From JAGNHS01 sp964609695 (GTDB taxonomy: Bacteria; Bdellovibrionota; UBA2428), in assembly GCA_964609695.1 (NCBI GenBank), contig CAZSSP010000038.1, positions 1 to 16,106 of the forward strand: a DNA stretch of 16,106 nucleotides. Direction: 5' to 3'. The notes under the pieces are model-generated. The model saw nothing but the letters and a program-made list of their open reading frames with translations. It searched no databases and had not been told where the DNA came from. Below, piece after piece: positions 1 through 7,048 of this stretch. The position numbers and the translations under genes are program-made. Numbering within the stretch: the stretch's first letter is position 1; each line of letters begins with the position of its first letter.

Positions 1-538
1 TGGGCATGAGTTGATGTTGCCAGCCTTGGTCAATTTTATTGGCAATGGCAAAATATGTGGGCAGATATTTTGTTTCGTAGAGCGATTTTTTTCGTTGAAG
101 TTCGAGAACTTTAAAATACTGATCTGCGAATTCAGCAAATCCCTCAAGTTTAAAATTTTTCTTAGTGAAAAAGGCAGTGTCTTTTTTAGCTTTTGCGGCA
201 TCAATGCGCGCATCGATGGCACCTGCTTCGTAGAGAGCTTGTCTTGCTGTGAGGGCTCCACGAGTACGCGGAAAAGCATTGTTCACTTCGAGATCTATTT
301 GAGGGTAGTAATAACTTCGCGCAGTGCCTAAGTCGCCATCGGCCTCTTTGATTTTTGACTCGAGTATTTGCGCTTGATATCCAGTGCTCTCATAAATTTC
401 AGTGGCTTTAGGAAAAGAGAGTTTTTCTGTAGCAGCCAAGGCACTTTTTTGAGTTAATATGTGAATTGCAAAAGCAACGCTTAAATATTTTAGTAAAGTA
501 GAGCTTAAGGCGAAGCCATTTCTTAGTTGCCAATTCAC
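1..538 (-). CDS. TolC-family outer membrane efflux protein, N-terminal part (cut by window edge)
   Basis: Reading the minus strand from a GTG at 538 gives an open frame of 179 codons that runs off the left edge. Residues 1-35 look like a signal peptide: a charged start, a hydrophobic stretch around LLKYLSVAFAIHIL and a likely cleavage after SALA. The mature start contains segments typical of the TolC/OprM family, such as a helix with EADGDLGTARSYYYPQIDL followed by RQALYEAGAIDARIDAAKA. These resemble the first coiled-coil and strand region of the outer membrane channel. TolC proteins form trimeric channels that work with inner membrane pumps or type I secretion systems. The GTG is the only usual start codon after the in-frame stop upstream, and it has no good ribosome binding site, so the exact start is uncertain. 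It lies downstream of the acetyltransferase on the same strand, 81 nt away, so co-transcription is possible. Confidence 0.7.
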   Translation of the reverse strand, partial: MNWQLRNGFALSSTLLKYLSVAFAIHILTQKSALAATEKLSFPKATEIYESTGYQAQILESKIKEADGDLGTARSYYYPQIDLEVNNAFPRTRGALTARQALYEAGAIDARIDAAKAKKDTAFFTKKNFKLEGFAEFADQYFKVLELQRKKSLYETKYLPTYFAIANKIDQGWQHQLMP

Positions 539-619
539 CTTATGATTTTAGCAAGGATTAATGGTTGGTAGGAGCGGCGACGGATTTTTGGCGGAAAGAG
601 TGGTTTTGGTAATTCTAGA

Positions 620-1165
620 CTAAATCTCTTTTCTTGTTTTGATTATTTTCGCAGGATTGCCTGCATAGATGGTCCATTTTTCCAAATTTTTAAATGTTAC
701 ACTTTTAGCGCCTAGAATAGCTCCTTCTGCAACGTGAACTCCAGGACCAATAAAAGCACCTGTTGCTATCCAGCATCGTCTTTCAATACGAATTGCTTTA
801 GATATTAGCGGCATTTCAGGGTCTTCATAATTGTGAGTGCCTGTGCAAATTTGTGCATATTGGCTGATTAAGGCCTCGGGGCCAATGTAAATTGGTGCTA
901 AATTGTAGAGATAGGCATAAGGTCCAACCGTTGAAAACTCTCCAATCTCTAAGTTCCACGGCATTTCTATGTGGACACTTCTCCTAAGCCGGGCAGTGAG
1001 GGCAATTTTTGCGCCAAAAATTTTAAGTACGATATTTCTATAAAAGTACCAATTATGAAATGTGATCCTAAAAAGAGGTTTGCCAATTATAATCCAAAGA
1101 GTCCTTCTGAAGTTTGTTAAAAAATCAAATGGAGATTTTTGCATTGGAGTAAGAATTAGTTTCAT
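620..1165 (-). CDS. WcaF-like polysaccharide O-acetyltransferase (hexapeptide repeat)
   Basis: This 181-residue protein has the layout and length of the WcaF group of colanic-acid-type acetyltransferases. An N-terminal segment of about 70 residues ends in a conserved MPWNLEIGEFSTVGPYAYLYN stretch. A left-handed beta-helix of hexapeptide repeats follows (about residues 73-163), then a C-terminal GNPAKII motif. His111 in TGTHNY is the probable catalytic base, which deprotonates the sugar hydroxyl for transfer of acetyl from acetyl-CoA in the cytoplasm. Its target is probably a sugar of the polysaccharide built by the neighbouring genes. ATG at 1165 is used and no clear Shine-Dalgarno precedes it. 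It is divergent from the Wzy-like gene (121 nt gap). Family assignment is firm; the sugar substrate cannot be read from sequence. Confidence 0.85.
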   Translation of the reverse strand: MKLILTPMQKSPFDFLTNFRRTLWIIIGKPLFRITFHNWYFYRNIVLKIFGAKIALTARLRRSVHIEMPWNLEIGEFSTVGPYAYLYNLAPIYIGPEALISQYAQICTGTHNYEDPEMPLISKAIRIERRCWIATGAFIGPGVHVAEGAILGAKSVTFKNLEKWTIYAGNPAKIIKTRKEI

Positions 1166-1274
1166 AACTTAAGACAAGAATAATTGAGAAAGTTGGATAT
1201 TAATATGTCAATGTATTGTCGAGGTATGAAAATATTAAAGACACATAATGCTAGATTAATTTTATAATTAATTT

Positions 1275-1279
1275 AGGAG
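1275..1279 (+). promoter_or_regulatory. Ribosome binding site that selects the TTG start of the Wzy-like gene
   Basis: AGGAG lies 7 nt upstream of the TTG at 1287. The next in-frame start, ATG at 1308, has no such site, so the TTG is preferred. Few other genes in the window have a Shine-Dalgarno this clear. Confidence 0.65.
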
Positions 1280-1286
1280 TAACATT

Positions 1287-2591
1287 TTGTACGCTTCAGT
1301 TTGGATAATGACGATATCTGTTTTGTTGATTTGTTTATATTCAATTTTTTTTTCATTATATTACAAAACACTCTCTATGATCACTGGGTTGTCGCTGGGA
1401 TGCTTGTATTTTTTTATTTTCCCAATATTTATTTTTCTAATTAGAGGTGATCTTTCAATAGTAGAAGGGTTGAAGCCGCAATATTCTCAATTGGTAATTG
1501 GTGATGAAAGTTTAGCGGTAGTATTTAGGATGACAAGTCTTATATTCATTTTTCAATTGTTAATCTTTGTTGTTCAGCAATTTTTTGCAAGGGTAATAGA
1601 GTTAAATAAATCCATAAGTCCACCGCAAGTTTCTTGGAAACGATTAAAAGTAGTTATTTTTATTTTAATACTCTTCTACTTGTTTTTTATTACCTTTGTT
1701 TTGAAGCAGGCGGACCATTGGTATGAGGCTCGAGCAGTTTTTTTAAATAAATTTGGTCAAATTGCTGTATTTTATATTTTTTGTTTGTTTTCACTAAAAA
1801 TGATTTTACTTTCTGATTTGTTCAATGTGTTTGAGGCTCACTTTAAGAGCGGAAAAACTATTTTTTTTATTGCTACAGTTGCAATGTTGGCGGAGTTGGT
1901 AATAACAGGAAATAGAATATCATTGCTTTTATGTTTTGTTCTTTTCGGATGGGCTTGTTTGGTGCGAAAAAGTTTTGGTTTATTAATCTCATGGATTTTT
2001 TTAGGAGGATTCCTTGGTGTGTTACTTGCAGGTTATGGTATTTTTCGTTCGTTACAACATCGGTTGGGACTTGCGGCCGCTTGGAGCGCATTAATAAGTC
2101 AATTGACAGAAGTGGGTGATCTTTTTTATTTTTCGATTAGTGGAATTTTTGAAACTGTAAACATAAATGTGCTGTATTCAATTACACGCTTAGAGTCTAT
2201 GTCTGAATTATCGCTTACAAAGCTGACGTTTATTAAACCGTTTCTTGCTCCAATTCCTAGAAGTATTATGCCGTATAAAATTGAAACAATAACAGAGCTT
2301 ATCGGTCAGGTATACGCTTCAACTAAAGGAGTATCCCTAGTTACTTTAATTTATGGTGAAGGATATTACAATTTTGGGATCTTTTATCCGATATTTATAT
2401 TACCCTTTGTTTTAATGTTAATATTTTTGCTAAGACTTGGGTCTAGGTATTCAGAGTATAGATATCTATCACTTTTAGTAGGATTCCTAATTGTAAGATT
2501 TCCCTTTTCTGATGTAGTTATACAAACATCAGTTGCTATATTTATTGGATTTTTGGTGAAAAGAATAAATTTGGCTATAACAAAGGTTTAA
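1287..2591 (+). CDS. Multi-pass membrane protein, Wzy-like oligosaccharide repeat-unit polymerase
   Basis: A 434-residue, very hydrophobic protein with roughly ten to twelve membrane segments spread over its whole length. It has a larger hydrophilic loop in the second half (about residues 300-345), followed by a GEGYYNFGIFYPIFILP segment. This layout, and its place between acetyltransferase, Wzz and glycosyltransferase genes, fits a polymerase that joins undecaprenyl-linked repeat units in the periplasm. Wzy proteins share little sequence, so the call rests on topology and context. An O-antigen ligase-like or other EpsG/EpsK-type membrane protein remains possible. The TTG start at 1287 has an AGGAG at good spacing. 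The gene is extremely AT-rich: only 11 of the 60 bases at 1321-1380 are G or C. It converges with the Wzz-like gene downstream. Confidence 0.65.
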   Translation: MYASVWIMTISVLLICLYSIFFSLYYKTLSMITGLSLGCLYFFIFPIFIFLIRGDLSIVEGLKPQYSQLVIGDESLAVVFRMTSLIFIFQLLIFVVQQFFARVIELNKSISPPQVSWKRLKVVIFILILFYLFFITFVLKQADHWYEARAVFLNKFGQIAVFYIFCLFSLKMILLSDLFNVFEAHFKSGKTIFFIATVAMLAELVITGNRISLLLCFVLFGWACLVRKSFGLLISWIFLGGFLGVLLAGYGIFRSLQHRLGLAAAWSALISQLTEVGDLFYFSISGIFETVNINVLYSITRLESMSELSLTKLTFIKPFLAPIPRSIMPYKIETITELIGQVYASTKGVSLVTLIYGEGYYNFGIFYPIFILPFVLMLIFLLRLGSRYSEYRYLSLLVGFLIVRFPFSDVVIQTSVAIFIGFLVKRINLAITKV

Positions 2592-2651
2592 TTTTGATAT
2601 GCATTAAGGTTGTTTTTGTTTTGTAATAATTATCCCTCAATAAAAGTGTTG

Positions 2652-3515
2652 TTAACTTATTTTTCTAATTGAATTATCAAGGCGATTGGATTCAGGTTTA
2701 ATTTTATCATCGTTATTAAGTGTGGAGAGTAGGGCGTGTCCTAAGCAAGCTATGGTAAATACTGTAAACGATAATAAAAGTACTAATGTATATTTTGGGG
2801 AAACATGTTTGTAAGATGTTGGCCTACTTAATATAATTTTCATTGACCGTATGTTTCCTGATTTTAATAAACCTGAAATTATAGATTTATCGGACTCAAT
2901 TTTTAAAAGCGTATCTGCAAGCTGCGCCCTACGTTCAAGTAGAACAGGGCTGAATCCAATGTTTTCTTGAGTAGTGTTAATTTGATTTATTTGTTCGGTA
3001 ATGCTCTCAGTGTATTCTTCTAACTTGGCAACTCTTTCATTGTTGAGTTTTATTAGCCCTGATACTTTTTCTTTAAATTTGTTATAGACTTCTTGAACTA
3101 TGATTTGCGAAAAGCTTTTAGCACTCTCTAAACTTTCGGCTCTAACGATGATTTTTATTTGATCTGTATTTTCAATGTTTTCAATTGCAAAGAGTCGACG
3201 CTTTTCATCTTGATTTTCAATGTATTTTGGATTTTTCATAAATTGTAATTCCATGAATTCCATGGCCTCTGTTACCAGCGCTGAGGGGCCACCCTTTTTA
3301 CCAAAACTTGTCCCACCTAATAAATCTGAGTTTGCAGAAATTTTATTTGAACCAATATCGAGTACAGTAAGATATTCATATTCTCTTTGGATGGTCATAA
3401 AAACGAGAATCAATATAAATAATGTTCCAAGTGAGCAAAATAGCAGATAATCTTTAATTCTAAATAATAAGATCTCTTTAAATTTTTCGAGATCAAATTG
3501 ATAATTATCTTCCAC
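2652..3515 (-). CDS. Wzz-like polysaccharide chain-length determinant protein
   Basis: This 287-residue protein has the classic Wzz/PCP architecture. There is one membrane helix near the N-terminus (about residues 22-42) and a long periplasmic domain with predicted coiled-coil helices (about 150-215). A proline-containing SRPTSYKHVSPK segment (230-241) comes just before a second membrane helix (about 242-261), and the cytoplasmic tail is short. Wzz proteins oligomerise and set the chain length made by Wzy. There is no C-terminal tyrosine kinase domain, so this is the Wzz type rather than a fused Wzc. The start is a GTG at 3515. No Shine-Dalgarno is visible, and no other start is available before the in-frame stop upstream. 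It faces the polymerase gene tail to tail, and a terminator-like hairpin separates it from the acetyltransferase behind it. Confidence 0.85.
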   Translation of the reverse strand: MEDNYQFDLEKFKEILLFRIKDYLLFCSLGTLFILILVFMTIQREYEYLTVLDIGSNKISANSDLLGGTSFGKKGGPSALVTEAMEFMELQFMKNPKYIENQDEKRRLFAIENIENTDQIKIIVRAESLESAKSFSQIIVQEVYNKFKEKVSGLIKLNNERVAKLEEYTESITEQINQINTTQENIGFSPVLLERRAQLADTLLKIESDKSIISGLLKSGNIRSMKIILSRPTSYKHVSPKYTLVLLLSFTVFTIACLGHALLSTLNNDDKIKPESNRLDNSIRKIS

Positions 3516-3545
3516 AAATACAAATCGGCTATTTTGATGTAAATC

Positions 3546-3560
3546 TTAAGCTTAGCTTAA
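3546..3560. repeat. Perfect 7-bp inverted repeat upstream of the wzz-like gene
   Basis: TTAAGCT-T-AGCTTAA reads the same on both strands apart from the centre base. It lies 31 bases upstream of the GTG start of the Wzz-like gene, so it could be an operator for that gene. AT-rich palindromes of this size can arise by chance; no promoter hexamers with good spacing were found next to it. Confidence 0.35.
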
Positions 3561-3574
3561 ATAAGTAGTTTAAG

Positions 3575-3604
3575 GGATAAACAACACAGTGACTCACCGT
3601 GTTG
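3575..3604 (-). terminator. Probable intrinsic terminator after the second acetyltransferase gene
   Basis: On the minus strand, CAACAC and GTGTTG pair and are followed inward by a G-U wobble and a GTG/CAC stem closed by the triloop AGU (3582-3604). The strand then reads TTTATCC (3575-3581), a short U-rich tail. The hairpin overlaps the stop codon of the acetyltransferase gene (3594-3596). It would separate that gene from the Wzz-like gene on the same strand. Confidence 0.55.
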
Positions 3605-4166
3605 TGGGTCCTTTTTTCTTTATCCACTTGTTAACTAATTTTTCATGAGTTTCTTGCGATTCTTTGGATGAGAAGCGCTTTGACATAATTTTTGCTGGTA
3701 CTCCAGCTACAATTGAATATGGTTCGATATCTTTAACTACGAGTGCTCCAGCAGCGACAATAGCTCCACGTCCAATGGTTACACCGGATAATATTATTGC
3801 TCCAAATCCTATCCATACATCATCTCCAATAATGGTCTTCGAATGTTTACCTTTTCCTGAATAATCAGGGTCACCTATCCAAGAAGCGTATCGGATGGGT
3901 TTTCCAATTTCATCTATTCGATGATCATATCTTCCTACAATTCCGACTCTGTCTGCAATCAAGACGTAACTCCCAATGCTTCCGTCACATTTTATGGATG
4001 AATTGCTTCCAATATAAACATGATCACCTATTACTAATCCATTTGGGGAGTGTACCATCGAAGCATTTTGAACAAAAAAACAAGTTCCAAATTTGACATT
4101 TCCTTTTGTCCTAAAAAAAGCCATTATTCTATAGTAAAATCTTTTGAATAATATCACCAGTAACAT
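3594..4166 (-). CDS. Left-handed beta-helix acyltransferase (WbbJ/LacA-type)
   Basis: A 190-residue protein with hexapeptide repeats from about residue 40 to 155. It ends in the typical YSIVAGVPAKIMSKRF block, which closes the acetyl-CoA-binding helix of this superfamily. His82 in GRYDHRID is the likely catalytic base, and residues 112-121 (IIGDDVWIGF) are a textbook turn of the beta-helix. The protein probably acetylates a sugar or sugar nucleotide for the local polysaccharide. The start ATG at 4166 has AGAGG 5-6 nt upstream. It overlaps the end of the GT-D-like gene by 13 nt, which points to co-transcription and translational coupling. The hydrophobic N-terminus (LLVILFKRFYYRIMAFF) may anchor it to the membrane. 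It is distinct from the WcaF-like enzyme, so the locus carries two acetyltransferases. Confidence 0.85.
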   Translation of the reverse strand: MLLVILFKRFYYRIMAFFRTKGNVKFGTCFFVQNASMVHSPNGLVIGDHVYIGSNSSIKCDGSIGSYVLIADRVGIVGRYDHRIDEIGKPIRYASWIGDPDYSGKGKHSKTIIGDDVWIGFGAIILSGVTIGRGAIVAAGALVVKDIEPYSIVAGVPAKIMSKRFSSKESQETHEKLVNKWIKKKGPTTR

Positions 4167-5128
4167 GCACCCTCTACGTCTTTTGCTGTTTTAGGAATTT
4201 CACCTAGTGATGGGCGGACCCAGTATTCATTAAAAAATTTTGAGACTTCGTGTCGATTCCATCTATTTCCAATTATTCCAAAATAAAGTTGAGTAGCTCC
4301 TGCAGTAACAATAGCTGATTTATTTAATTTAGTTTTGATATATGCAGCTAATGGTAATCCAAAGGCCCCAGCTCCAACTAGTGCAATATCGAAATCTAAA
4401 CATGATATTTCAACTTTCATATGATCAAGAGCCTCAAGCCAATTTTTGAAAGGCAGAGTAGTGGGGTCTAATGCTTGAACAGCTTTATAAGTTAACAGTT
4501 GGAAATCAGGTAAAATTTCATTTGTATGATTTCTGAACAAATTTTTTCTATGGGAGAATTGTTTTTTAATTGTATCTGCAAAAGGGTGTATGACTAGAAC
4601 TTTCTTTTCACGGAGAAGTTCCGTCCATGGCTGTGTCCAATAATAGGACTCAAGGCTGCGGAGTTTTGTTAACTCCGTATTGTGACAATTTCTTTTTATT
4701 GTTTGAGATTCTCCGGGATTCCCCCATACACCTAAGAGCTCGCAAAAAGATAATGATTCCTCATAAATTTTAACAAATTTTACTAAGATATCATGCGAAG
4801 AGGGGAATACACCCGATTCTTTCTGAATTTTGGTGCAGGCATTTTTGCTAAAAGACTTTGATTTGTGCCATTCATTGATAACGATTTGTTCGGTTGCGCC
4901 AATTCTGCCAACTAAAAAGGGAGTGTTGTTGTTTAGTAGGTCTCTAATCCTATCGTTTCCAGCCTGACCGTTTAAAACAGTAATACCTTTCATTTTGTAT
5001 TGAAAGAAAAATCGCAAGAAGCGTATTGTTCGTCCTGTAAAATTTCTTAATCTAGAATTATGTTCAAAAATTTTTATCACGCTATTTAAAATCGTATCAT
5101 AAATGTTTAGCACTCCGTTGCATGTCAA
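4154..5128 (-). CDS. Putative GT-D-fold glycosyltransferase-like protein
   Basis: A 324-residue soluble-looking protein without a well-known name. Visible motifs are VGRIGATE (residues 73-80), the VLVIHPFADTI segment in the middle, and VGAGAFGLPLAAYIK (251-265) followed by AGATQLYFGIIGNRW (276-290). The C-terminus, VEGACYW, resembles a recurring ending in a family of polysaccharide-locus proteins. The R...E and GAGAxG/Q..FG..G.RW pattern resembles the GT-D-like domain family, so a role in sugar transfer is likely but unproven. The start is unsure: the longest frame begins with TTG at 5128 without a Shine-Dalgarno, and a GTG at residue 6 is an alternative. It is divergently arranged with the next glycosyltransferase gene, with only 37 nt between starts, and overlaps the acetyltransferase downstream. 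Confidence 0.55.
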   Translation of the reverse strand: MTCNGVLNIYDTILNSVIKIFEHNSRLRNFTGRTIRFLRFFFQYKMKGITVLNGQAGNDRIRDLLNNNTPFLVGRIGATEQIVINEWHKSKSFSKNACTKIQKESGVFPSSHDILVKFVKIYEESLSFCELLGVWGNPGESQTIKRNCHNTELTKLRSLESYYWTQPWTELLREKKVLVIHPFADTIKKQFSHRKNLFRNHTNEILPDFQLLTYKAVQALDPTTLPFKNWLEALDHMKVEISCLDFDIALVGAGAFGLPLAAYIKTKLNKSAIVTAGATQLYFGIIGNRWNRHEVSKFFNEYWVRPSLGEIPKTAKDVEGACYW

Positions 5129-5165
5129 ATTATTGGAAAAATGAGAGAATTAAAAACTAAATTAT

Positions 5166-6098
5166 ATGAGCTTTTCAAGTGACAGGCGACAGCTTGCAAT
5201 TTTTGTTTACAATCGTCCCGATAAAACAAAAGTTTTATTGGATAAAATCAAAGAATTTAAGATCAATCGGTTTAATGTGTTTTCGGATGGTCCTAAAGTT
5301 AATGAATCTGATGAGCCTGTTAAAGAGATACGCAAAATGATCAAAAAAATAGATTGGGCAGATGTGAGTGTTTTCGAACAATCTGTGAACTTAGGACTCG
5401 CAAATTCAGTGATTTCGGGTGTTGATAAAGTGTTTCGAAGCGGATTTGATGAAATTATTGTGCTCGAGGACGATTGTATTCCGCATTCCACTTTTTTTCC
5501 ATTTATGGAACTCGCACTCGATAGATATAAAGAATCTTTAAATGTTATGCATCTTTCTGGGTTTGGTTTACCTTTAATTCAAAAAAATATTGATGACGGT
5601 TATTTTACTCCTTATCCTTGTTCGTGGGGCTGGGCTACATGGAAGAATCGGTGGGAAAATTGTAATTTTAATGATCTTTCAAATTATAAAAGAATTTTAT
5701 CTGACCAGTATTTAAGAAAAGAATTCGATAGACCGGGCGCCGCATTCTCCGAATTTCTTGAAAAGCAACTAGGGGGTAAGATTGATTCGTGGCTAATTCG
5801 TTGGTACGTCCACATATTTTTAAAAAATGGTATCTGCTTATGGGCTAAAAATAGTCATCTTGTTAATAGGGGTTTTGACGGACAAGGGGTACATAAAGTT
5901 AAATTCGACAGATTTAATCAGAATTATAAATATAGATCGATCAAAATTTACTTTACTTTGCCTTCACCTAAAGAAGTTTCCCCTCAAGTTATGAATGAGT
6001 TTCGCCGATATTTTATGGGATCAAAGTTGTTGGAAAGACTAAAAACTCTAATTTATTTAGTAGTTAAAAAAGTGTATTTGTTTTTTAGTCGTTCTTAG
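5166..6098 (+). CDS. GT-A fold glycosyltransferase (GT2-like)
   Basis: A 310-residue glycosyltransferase. The first strand and nucleotide-binding start are visible as LAIFVYNRPDKT (residues 10-21). NLGLANSVISG (75-85) and VLEDDCIP (99-106) follow. The acidic triad E101-D102-D103 is the metal- and nucleotide-sugar-binding DXD-type site. CSWGWATWKNRW (152-163) matches the conserved aromatic motif of this subgroup, seen in many surface-polysaccharide glycosyltransferases. It probably adds one sugar to the lipid-linked repeat unit at the inner face of the inner membrane; a basic, hydrophobic C-terminal helix (about 288-308) may bind the membrane. ATG at 5166 lacks a clear Shine-Dalgarno. It stands alone on the plus strand between two minus-strand genes. 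Confidence 0.85.
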   Translation: MSFSSDRRQLAIFVYNRPDKTKVLLDKIKEFKINRFNVFSDGPKVNESDEPVKEIRKMIKKIDWADVSVFEQSVNLGLANSVISGVDKVFRSGFDEIIVLEDDCIPHSTFFPFMELALDRYKESLNVMHLSGFGLPLIQKNIDDGYFTPYPCSWGWATWKNRWENCNFNDLSNYKRILSDQYLRKEFDRPGAAFSEFLEKQLGGKIDSWLIRWYVHIFLKNGICLWAKNSHLVNRGFDGQGVHKVKFDRFNQNYKYRSIKIYFTLPSPKEVSPQVMNEFRRYFMGSKLLERLKTLIYLVVKKVYLFFSRS

Positions 6099-6203
6099 AT
6101 AAAATTTTTTATCGAATAAATATTGTGAAAAATTAAAATTTCTAAGCTGTCGAATCTTCGCTTATGTTTTATCATCAAACAATTGGATTAATAGTTTTCA
6201 ATT

Positions 6204-6944
6204 TTATTTATATATCTTATGTTGTCTGAACCATATAAAAATTGGAATAATTTTGAGTGCTTTTAAATATCTTTTTCCATAAATGACGGGATTTGAAATA
6301 CAGCGCATTAGCCATCCCAGACCTGTTCGATCGGCCCATTCTGGAATCTTCACTTGATCACCAGTTATAAATCCAATAGCAGCTCCGATACAATGAATTG
6401 TAAAACTAGCTCCAAATCTAGTCTTGATAAGATATCCGACCCGTTCTTGCGTTCCGCCACCCAGACCAATTACAATATGTGTTGGTTGATTTTTTTCGAT
6501 TTGGGTAATGAGCTCATCATCCATGATTTCTCCTGAACGGTATTTAGGGGCAACGTAAATTTGATTTTCTTGTAAATTTAAAGATTGATGAGAAAAGTAA
6601 CTAATTAATTTTTTGCTAGAATCTCTAGTGGGCATTATCCAAAAAGTTTTTTCAAGTTCCTTAGAAAGGTAATTTGAAATAAGAAGTTTTGTGTATTTTA
6701 GACCAGATACCTTTGGAGTGAGTTTGATCTTGTAAAGACTCCACATTATTGCAATTAGTGCTGAGTCAACTATCGCGTGATTTGCATTGATCATGCACAT
6801 GTAAAAGTATTTGTTAGAAAATCCATCGACTAATGATGGTGCTGAGGGGGCAATGACAAGTCCTTTGTTGTGGCAGCAAAATTCTAGAACTTCATTAGCT
6901 GAACCTATGTGGAAATTAATTCCTAAAATTTTTTCTGTTCGCAT
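6204..6944 (-). CDS. WecG/TagA/CpsF family glycosyltransferase
   Basis: A 246-residue protein of the WecG/TagA/CpsF family (GT26), which transfers a sugar such as ManNAc or ManNAcA to a lipid-linked acceptor. The family core is clear: THIVIGLGGGTQERVGY, then GAAIGFITGDQVKIPEWADRTGLGWLMR and a basic C-terminal helix with NPVIYGKRYLKAL. The catalytic Asp is probably Asp60 in HAIVDSALIAIMW, followed by SGLKYTKLL. The N-terminal block reads IAPSAPSLVDG instead of the usual T-x-N, a variation I believe occurs in a subset of the family. ATG at 6944 has no clear Shine-Dalgarno. The gene closes the AT-rich polysaccharide block and converges with the GT2-like gene across about 105 AT-rich nt. Confidence 0.85.
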   Translation of the reverse strand: MRTEKILGINFHIGSANEVLEFCCHNKGLVIAPSAPSLVDGFSNKYFYMCMINANHAIVDSALIAIMWSLYKIKLTPKVSGLKYTKLLISNYLSKELEKTFWIMPTRDSSKKLISYFSHQSLNLQENQIYVAPKYRSGEIMDDELITQIEKNQPTHIVIGLGGGTQERVGYLIKTRFGASFTIHCIGAAIGFITGDQVKIPEWADRTGLGWLMRCISNPVIYGKRYLKALKIIPIFIWFRQHKIYK

Positions 6945-7048
6945 TTGATTTATATATTTAATGGTATCAGATGTTTTGTTTATTTTCCCCCAAATGAGTA
7001 TGTGAGTTACTTAATAACTATCGTTTGAAAATCTTGTATAAATATATC

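Noticed and set aside
11..331. Plus-strand open frame of 106 codons
   Set aside because: It is antisense to the TolC-family gene, whose minus-strand frame has a signal peptide and family motifs; the plus-strand protein has no recognisable features.
3220..3450. Plus-strand open frame inside the Wzz-like gene
   Set aside because: Antisense to a gene with clear Wzz architecture; no support of its own.
6098..6113. GATAAAA-TT-TTTTATC palindrome after the GT2-like gene as a terminator
   Set aside because: It is made only of A/T apart from the end pair, so the stem is weak; AT-rich sequence makes such palindromes common.
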